From Bacteriovoracaceae bacterium UBA6200 (lineage in GTDB: Bacteria; Bdellovibrionota; Bacteriovoracia; Bacteriovoracales; Bacteriovoracaceae): DNA of 64,000 nt. Below are positions 59,060 through 64,000 of this stretch, in pieces. The stretch spans positions 1 to 64,000 of the forward strand of contig DISW01000016.1 of NCBI GenBank assembly GCA_002422605.1. The letters run 5' to 3'. The notes beneath the pieces were generated by a model. That model ran no database searches and was not told the DNA's origin. It saw only the letters and a list, made by a program, of their open reading frames with translations. A program made the translations under genes and the position numbers. How positions within the stretch are numbered: position 1 is the first letter of the stretch; each line of letters starts with the position of its first letter.

Positions 59060-60229
59060 ATGAATGTGCATGAGTACCAGGCCAAAGACCTGATGCGACA
59101 GTTCAACATCGCGGTCCTAAAAGGTGGAGTTGCAAACACTCCAGCTGAAGCCGTAGAAGTTGCTAAGAAACTAGATACAAAAGTTTGGGTTGTTAAAGCT
59201 CAGATTCATGCCGGTGGCCGTGGTAAGGGTGGAGGAGTAAAGCTTGCTCGCTCTCTTGAAGAAGTTGAAAAGTTGGCGGGAGAAATCCTGGGTATGCAAC
59301 TTGTTACTCACCAAACAGGACCTGAAGGTAAGAAAGTTCTTAAAGTTCTTGTCGAGCAAGGTTGTGATATCGAGCACGAATACTACTGCGGAATCGTTTT
59401 AGACCGTACAGTTGGAAAAGTCGCTATGATGGTTTCAACTGAGGGTGGTATGGATATTGAGACAGTTGCTCACAATACTCCTGAGAAAATCATCAAAGCT
59501 CACATTGATCCTGCGACTGGTTTCACTCCGGCCCATGGTCGTAAGCTTGGATACGCTCTTGGCCTTAAAGGGGATCCTCTTAAGAAAGCTATTTCTTTCT
59601 TCGAGAACCTTTATAAGCTTTATATCGAAAAAGATTGTTCAATTGCTGAAATCAATCCTCTTGTTACAACGAAACAAGGCGACGTTCTTGCTCTTGACGG
59701 TAAATTAAACTTTGATGACAACGCTCTTTTCCGTCACCCGGAAATTGAAGCGATGAGAGATATTACGGAAGAATCAGAACAAGAGCTTGAAGCTGGTAAG
59801 TTCGGTCTTTCTTATATTTCTCTTGATGGAAACATCGGCTGTCTGGTTAACGGTGCAGGTCTTGCTATGGCAACTCTTGATATCCTGAAACTTCACGGCG
59901 GTACTCCGGCCAACTTCCTTGATGTGGGCGGCGGTGCTACTAAAGAAACAGTTCAAAAAGCATTCTCTATCATTCTTGAAGACAAAAACGTTAAGGCTAT
60001 TCTCGTTAATATCTTCGGTGGGATCATGAAATGTGACATTATTGCTCACGGTGTAGTTGATGCCGCTAAAGAACTTGAACTAAGTGTTCCTCTGGTTGTA
60101 CGTCTTGAAGGTACGAACGTAGCTCTTGGTAAAAAAATTCTTTCTGAATCAGGTTTAAAAATCACTCCAGCGGGTGACCTTGCTGATGCGGCTGCCAAAG
60201 CAGTTGCTGCTGCCAAGGGAGGAAAATAA
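59060..60229 (+). CDS. sucC: succinyl-CoA synthetase beta subunit
   Basis: ATP-grasp subunit of the TCA-cycle enzyme that makes succinate with ATP or GTP formation. The N-terminus MNVHEYQAKDLMRQF, the KAQIHAGGRGKGGGVK nucleotide-binding loop and EINPLV are typical. The 389-residue length is standard. AAGGAG precedes the ATG. The start of sucD lies two bases after its stop. Confidence 0.97.
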   Translation: MNVHEYQAKDLMRQFNIAVLKGGVANTPAEAVEVAKKLDTKVWVVKAQIHAGGRGKGGGVKLARSLEEVEKLAGEILGMQLVTHQTGPEGKKVLKVLVEQGCDIEHEYYCGIVLDRTVGKVAMMVSTEGGMDIETVAHNTPEKIIKAHIDPATGFTPAHGRKLGYALGLKGDPLKKAISFFENLYKLYIEKDCSIAEINPLVTTKQGDVLALDGKLNFDDNALFRHPEIEAMRDITEESEQELEAGKFGLSYISLDGNIGCLVNGAGLAMATLDILKLHGGTPANFLDVGGGATKETVQKAFSIILEDKNVKAILVNIFGGIMKCDIIAHGVVDAAKELELSVPLVVRLEGTNVALGKKILSESGLKITPAGDLADAAAKAVAAAKGGK

Positions 60230-60230
60230 T

Positions 60231-61103
60231 ATGGCCATTTTAATTGATAGAAACACAAGACTTATCACTATCGGTTTAACCGGTAAGCAAGGAACTTTCC
60301 ACACTCTTCAATCTCGTGACTATGGCACGAACGTTGTTGGTGGGGTAACTCCAGGTAAAGGCGGAATCGTTCATGAAGGTATTCCTGTTTTCAATACAAC
60401 TTATGAAGCTGTAAAAGAAACTGGTGCTAATGCTGCCATGATCTTTGTTCCACCTCCGTTTGCTGCTGATTCAATCATTGAATGTATTGATTCAGAAATC
60501 CCTCTTATTATTTGTATCACTGAAGGTATCCCTGTTCTTGATATGATCAAGGTTAAGGCCGCTCTTAAAGGATCTAACTCTCGTTTGATCGGTCCTAACT
60601 GTCCGGGAGTTATCACTCCAGGCGAGTGTAAGATCGGGATTATGCCAGGACATATCCATATGCCAGGTAACGTTGGTGTGATCTCCCGTTCAGGTACTTT
60701 GACTTACGAAGCGGTTTATCAGCTTACTCAACGTGAGATTGGTCAATCAACTTGTGTCGGTATCGGTGGAGATCCGGTTAACGGAACAAACTTTATCGAA
60801 GTTCTTGAAATGTTCGAAAAAGATCCTGAAACCAAAGCTGTGATCATGATCGGTGAGATCGGTGGAACTGCTGAGACAGACGCTGCCCGTTGGATTAAGG
60901 CCAATATGACTAAACCTGTAGTGAGTTTCATTGCCGGTGCTGCTGCTCCGAAAGGAAAACGTATGGGTCATGCTGGTGCCATCATCTCCGGTGAGGACGA
61001 TTCAGCCGAAGCTAAGTTCAAGATTCTTCAAGAGTGCGGTGTAACTATTGCACGATCTCCAGCAGAGCTTGGACAAAAGATTTCAGAAGTATTAAAAAAG
61101 TAA
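60231..61103 (+). CDS. sucD: succinyl-CoA synthetase alpha subunit
   Basis: CoA-binding subunit, carrying the phosphorylated histidine in GHAGAIISG. The N-terminal GLTGKQGTFHT is the CoA-binding loop and GPNCPGVI is conserved. Length 290 residues. The frame opens at 60174, inside sucC, but the GGAGGAAAATAAT before the ATG at 60231 decides the start. It is co-translated with sucC. Confidence 0.97.
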   Translation: MAILIDRNTRLITIGLTGKQGTFHTLQSRDYGTNVVGGVTPGKGGIVHEGIPVFNTTYEAVKETGANAAMIFVPPPFAADSIIECIDSEIPLIICITEGIPVLDMIKVKAALKGSNSRLIGPNCPGVITPGECKIGIMPGHIHMPGNVGVISRSGTLTYEAVYQLTQREIGQSTCVGIGGDPVNGTNFIEVLEMFEKDPETKAVIMIGEIGGTAETDAARWIKANMTKPVVSFIAGAAAPKGKRMGHAGAIISGEDDSAEAKFKILQECGVTIARSPAELGQKISEVLKK

Positions 61104-61134
61104 AAAAAGTTAGCTAAACAAATAAGGAGCTATT

Positions 61135-61563
61135 ATGGCCATTGAGAAAACACTTTCTATCGTTAAACCGAATTCTACTCTTGATAACAATATCGGTAAC
61201 ATCATCGCTATTTTCGAGAAGAACGGTCTTCGTATTTCTGCTGCTAAATTTACTCGTCTTTCTAAAGAGAAAGCTGAAGGTTTCTATATTGAGCACAAAG
61301 AGCGTCCTTTCTTTGGCGAACTTGTTAACTTCATGACTTCAGGTCCAGTAATGCTTATGGTTCTTGAAGGCGAAAACGCTGTTCTAAAAAACAGAGAGCT
61401 TATGGGTGCAACTAATCCAGCAAACGCTGATGAAGGCACTATCCGTAAGCTTTATGCAAAATCAGTAGGTGAAAACTCTGTTCACGGTTCTGACTCAGCT
61501 ACTGCTGCTGAGAGAGAAATTGCATACTTCTTTGAAAAACACGAAGTAGTTAATCGTTTCTAA
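61135..61563 (+). CDS. ndk: nucleoside diphosphate kinase
   Basis: Equilibrates nucleoside tri- and diphosphates through a phospho-histidine, here in NSVHGSDS. The N-terminal EKTLSIVKPN and GPVMLMVLEGENAV, and a length of 142 residues, are diagnostic. AAGGAGC precedes the ATG. It probably shares the sucCD transcript and ends at a strong terminator. It could use the GTP or ATP made by SucCD. Confidence 0.97.
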   Translation: MAIEKTLSIVKPNSTLDNNIGNIIAIFEKNGLRISAAKFTRLSKEKAEGFYIEHKERPFFGELVNFMTSGPVMLMVLEGENAVLKNRELMGATNPANADEGTIRKLYAKSVGENSVHGSDSATAAEREIAYFFEKHEVVNRF

Positions 61564-61568
61564 TGACT

Positions 61569-61598
61569 AAGGCCCGCATCATGCGGGCCTTTTTTTTT
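61569..61598 (+). terminator. intrinsic terminator of the sucCD-ndk operon
   Basis: AAGGCCCGC at 61569-61577 and GCGGGCCTT at 61583-61591 form a nine-base-pair stem with loop ATCAT, followed by eight T. Confidence 0.95.
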
Positions 61599-61752
61599 GC
61601 CTTGAATTAAGACTGTTTCCTTTTAACTCCTTAAAACTAGCTTCCATCATTCGATCAAAGTTATTCCCTAGTGATTCTTCGCTTACCTAATCGCAACATA
61701 TCTCCATTTTTCAAGGATATAGAGGGGTTGTAGAATTTTTTAAGAAGAAAAG

Positions 61753-61771
61753 GAATCCTCTTCCAGGATTC
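61753..61771 (+). other. leader hairpin before the outer-membrane protein gene
   Basis: GAATCCT at 61753-61759 and AGGATTC at 61765-61771 pair around CTTCC. It lies 21 bases upstream of the start codon and before the ribosome site, so it might stabilise the mRNA; no regulatory claim is made. Confidence 0.4.
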
Positions 61772-61792
61772 ATTTACAAAAAGGGGATTGTT

Positions 61793-62395
61793 ATGAAGAC
61801 AATTTTAGCTTTAGCAGCAGCACTCACGATGGGTACCTCTGCATTCGCCCAGGATTCATTTGGATCGGCATCCGGCACTCAACACATGTTCGAGTTCAAT
61901 GCGGATTCAGTCTTACAAGGTGTTTTTTCTTTTGATAAATCCAAAACCAAGGGGTCTTCAGCAGATAATGATACCCAATTGAATTTGGATCTGAACTACG
62001 CCTACAGTATTCCAACCATGCCTAGACTTCAGGTTGGTGGTCGAGTTTCTTATGATAAAGGAACTGAGGGCGGCCGTGGGGATCTGGAAGATTATGGTCT
62101 GGAGGTTGGAGCGATTGTTAACTGGATGGCCGATCTTCAAAACAGTCCCTATGCTTCTCTTTATTTAGGGGTTAACTGGGCCAATACCTATGGAGTTTCA
62201 GAAGGTCGTAAGGACGAGGTCCTCATGGGAACACTGGCCGTGGGTAAACGTTTTAGTATGGAAACCCTTGGAATTAAACATCTTACCTATACTCCTGAGA
62301 TCGCCCTTGAGAATTTAAACTCAACTACGGGCTCAAGTCTTGAGTATTCACAAAATATTCAGCTTAGATTCCTCCAATTTTCAGTCTTTTTCTAA
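61793..62395 (+). CDS. secreted outer-membrane beta-barrel-like protein
   Basis: A signal peptide (MKTILALAAALTMGTSAFAQ) precedes a 180-residue mature protein built of alternating strands with aromatic ends (QLNLDLNYAYSI, LQVGGRVSYDKG, LEVGAIVNWMA, ASLYLGVNWAN, LQFSVFF), consistent with an eight-stranded outer-membrane barrel and a C-terminal Phe. Function not recognised. AAAGGGGATT precedes the ATG. It is a single gene between two terminators. Confidence 0.8.
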   Translation: MKTILALAAALTMGTSAFAQDSFGSASGTQHMFEFNADSVLQGVFSFDKSKTKGSSADNDTQLNLDLNYAYSIPTMPRLQVGGRVSYDKGTEGGRGDLEDYGLEVGAIVNWMADLQNSPYASLYLGVNWANTYGVSEGRKDEVLMGTLAVGKRFSMETLGIKHLTYTPEIALENLNSTTGSSLEYSQNIQLRFLQFSVFF

Positions 62396-62406
62396 AAGAT
62401 ATTAAG

Positions 62407-62431
62407 AATGGGCCCTTAAGGGGCCCATTTT
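62407..62431 (+). terminator. intrinsic terminator
   Basis: AATGGGCCC at 62407-62415 and GGGCCCATT at 62421-62429 form a nine-base-pair stem with a five-base loop and a short T-tail, 12 bases after the outer-membrane protein stop. Confidence 0.85.
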
Positions 62432-62544
62432 CCATGACTTCGTCTTAGTTTTTTACGATAATCTGTAAAAATTTCAAAAGCATACCTCTTCGAACCAATA
62501 TGCGTTATAAATGAATGAATCACGGTTTAGTTGAAGGAGTTCAC

Positions 62545-63018
62545 ATGTTTAATCTCGGAGACTACGTTGTCTGTCCTGGTCACGGTGTTGGTCAGATTTG
62601 CAACGTCGAAACTAAAGAATTAAATGGTGAGATGAAAAGTTTCTACATCATTAAAGTTGTTTCAAACGGCATGAAAGTCATGATCCCTGTTGATAGTAAG
62701 GAAGGAGTGAGAGCTCTTATTCCTTCGACTGAGATCAGCGGTGTTTTTAAGCTATTAGAAAATCAAGACGTCAAAGTAGACATGTCCACGTGGAATCGTC
62801 GTCACCGTGAATATACTCTCAAAGTTAAAACCGGCTCACTTCTGGAAATTGCAGATGTACTTCGCCAGCTTTTGCTCCTCAAAATGACTAAAAAGCTTTC
62901 TTTTGGTGAGCGTAAAATGCTTGATCAATGTAAAGAGTTAATAGTTAAAGAGGTGGCCCTTTCTTCTGGTACGTCCGAGGACACAATCTCAGAGAAAATC
63001 GACTCTCTTTATAGCTAG
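62545..63018 (+). CDS. CarD-family transcriptional regulator
   Basis: Binds the RNA polymerase beta subunit and stabilises open promoter complexes. The RNA-polymerase-interacting domain is at the N-terminus (NLGDYVVCPGHGVGQI, KVMIPVD, GVRALIP), followed by the helical DNA-binding domain (WNRRHREYTLKVKTGSLLEIADVL, and a leucine-rich LLLKMTKKLSFGE). Residue W near 88 fits the CarD base-wedge tryptophan. Length 157. GAAGGAG five to six bases before the ATG at 62545 decides the start; the frame opens at 62515. A TATAAA at about 62504 could be its -10 box. It lies 60 bases upstream of gltX. Confidence 0.93.
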   Translation: MFNLGDYVVCPGHGVGQICNVETKELNGEMKSFYIIKVVSNGMKVMIPVDSKEGVRALIPSTEISGVFKLLENQDVKVDMSTWNRRHREYTLKVKTGSLLEIADVLRQLLLLKMTKKLSFGERKMLDQCKELIVKEVALSSGTSEDTISEKIDSLYS

Positions 63019-63078
63019 AGATTCTCAATCCCCCTCTTAAAGTGTATTCTCATGCTCATCATTCATTGAGGAGCTCCT

Positions 63079-64000
63079 ATGACCGTTCGAGTAAGATTCG
63101 CACCATCCCCAACAGGTTATCTGCACATTGGTGGTGCCAGAACCGCTTTATATAATTATCTCTTTGCCAAGTCTGTTGGTGGTACTTTTGTTCTTCGGAT
63201 TGAAGATACGGATCTGGAGAGATCTAATGCTGAATATGAGAAACTTCAAATTGATGATCTTAAATGGTTAGGCATCACTCACGATGAAGGTCCCGATAAA
63301 CCAAATCCTAAATACGCTCCTTATCGCCAATCTGAACGGCTGGATCTTTATATGAAGTATGCCCAGGAGCTTATCGAGAAGGGCATGGCCTATTATGATT
63401 TTTGTACTGAAGAAGAGCTCGAGGCGATGAAAGCGAAGGCCGAAGCTGAAAATCTTGATCCTCATTATTCAGGTAAGTGGAGAGAGGAAGCTCATTGGGC
63501 AGAGGCCCGTGCCCGAGTGGCTGCCGGTGAAAAAACGGCGATTCGTTTTAAAGTGCCGAAGAAATCTTATGAGTTAAACGATAAGGTGAAAGGTAAAGTC
63601 GTCTATCCAGAGAATATGGTAGGGGATTTTGTCATCATGAGATCAAATGGTCTTCCGACCTACAACTACTGCTGCGTGATTGATGACTGGCTCATGGAAA
63701 TTTCTCATGTGATTCGTGGGGAAGATCATTTAAACAATACTGTTCGTCAGCTCATGATCTATGAAGCTTTAAATGCGAAAGTTCCAGAGTTTGCTCACGT
63801 CTCTCTTTTGATTGGTCATGACCGTCAAAAACTTTCTAAGCGTCATGGAGCGACTTCAGTTAATCTTTACCGTAATGAACATTATCTGCCAGAGGCAATG
63901 TGCAATTATCTCTGCCTTCTTGGATGGTCCCATCCTGAAGAAAAAGATATTTTTAATAAAGAGGACATCGTAAGTGTCTTTAGTCTGGAGCGTTTTTCAG
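63079..64000 (+). CDS. gltX: glutamyl-tRNA synthetase, 5' part (runs off the window)
   Basis: Class I aminoacyl-tRNA synthetase, partial: about 307 codons before the window edge. HIGH-type motif PSPTGYLHIGG and the KMSKS-type motif DRQKLSKRHG are present, as is RIEDTDLERS. GAGGAG five bases before the ATG at 63079 supports the start. The window ends inside the domain following the KLSKR motif. Confidence 0.95.
   Translation, partial: MTVRVRFAPSPTGYLHIGGARTALYNYLFAKSVGGTFVLRIEDTDLERSNAEYEKLQIDDLKWLGITHDEGPDKPNPKYAPYRQSERLDLYMKYAQELIEKGMAYYDFCTEEELEAMKAKAEAENLDPHYSGKWREEAHWAEARARVAAGEKTAIRFKVPKKSYELNDKVKGKVVYPENMVGDFVIMRSNGLPTYNYCCVIDDWLMEISHVIRGEDHLNNTVRQLMIYEALNAKVPEFAHVSLLIGHDRQKLSKRHGATSVNLYRNEHYLPEAMCNYLCLLGWSHPEEKDIFNKEDIVSVFSLERFS

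Noticed and set aside
1..64000. tRNA, rRNA, CRISPR arrays, insertion sequences, prophage genes, tmRNA
   Set aside because: No clover-leaf-like segments, spaced direct repeats, transposase, integrase or phage structural genes were recognised by reading. A covariance-model scan could not be run.

Overview
The window reads as ordinary, gene-dense chromosome from a Gram-negative bacterium of the Bdellovibrionota, most likely the Bacteriovorax/Peredibacter side. This is inferred from the gene mix and style, not from a marker search. The supporting traits are many signal-peptide and lipoprotein genes, outer-membrane proteins, a Pal/CpoB cluster, LPS heptose synthesis (HldD), CarD, a bactofilin, an L,D-transpeptidase, a secreted S1/P1-type nuclease, pseudo-receiver/coiled-coil and GGDEF regulators, and a Gld-type ABC operon. 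No rRNA, tRNA, CRISPR array, phage or insertion sequence was seen.

Layout. 1-7.3 kb: arginase-superfamily enzyme, 2-hydroxyacid dehydrogenase, methionine aminopeptidase, a BFD-type Fe-S protein, TatC, and a polyamine pair (speB-speE). 7.4-10.1 kb: hldD, a stand-alone FliG C-domain protein, a 684-base stretch holding a probable 24-residue membrane protein and a sigma-54 promoter, then a DksA/TraR-type regulator. 10.1-12.2 kb: a secreted protein whose 3' end is repeated on the far side of a HigBA-like toxin-antitoxin cassette. 12.2-24.3 kb: htpG, short asparaginase, S1/P1 nuclease, Cys-rich lipoprotein, methylmalonyl-CoA epimerase, rhomboid protease, FliL, alanine dehydrogenase and two M16 proteins. 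24.3-31.7 kb: a bactofilin/membrane protein/L,D-transpeptidase operon, then two adjacent degenerate-receiver proteins, one acidic and coiled-coil and one a diguanylate cyclase, and a histone-H1-like protein. 31.7-41.2 kb: NAD synthetase, TrmFO, transporter, glycosyltransferase, DUF4105, envelope proteins and a DHH phosphoesterase. 41.3-46.5 kb: a Gld-type ABC operon. 46.6-50.6 kb: nucleotide salvage (thymidine kinase, divergent uracil PRTase, hypoxanthine PRTase) with a GHMP kinase. 50.6-55.4 kb: SmpB, RsmA, TsaD, CpoB, DUF4398 lipoprotein and Pal on the minus strand. 55.4-55.74 kb: an intergenic region with two enhancer-like inverted repeats, a perfect sigma-54 promoter and a strong terminator about 90 bases downstream. 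55.7-64 kb: a third arginase-superfamily enzyme, GYF-domain protein, MBL hydrolase, sucCD, ndk, outer-membrane protein, carD and the start of gltX.

The most noteworthy items are the apparent sigma-54-driven small RNA at about 55650-55739, a second sigma-54 promoter upstream of the DksA-like gene, the toxin-antitoxin cassette bounded by 39-bp direct repeats, mutually exclusive hairpins over the ribosome site of the uracil PRTase-like gene, and the neighbouring pseudo-receiver proteins. Convergent gene pairs overlap repeatedly, by up to 88 bp. Starts were moved from the longest open frame wherever a Shine-Dalgarno site or family length supported it, and non-ATG starts (TTG, GTG, possibly CTG) are noted.
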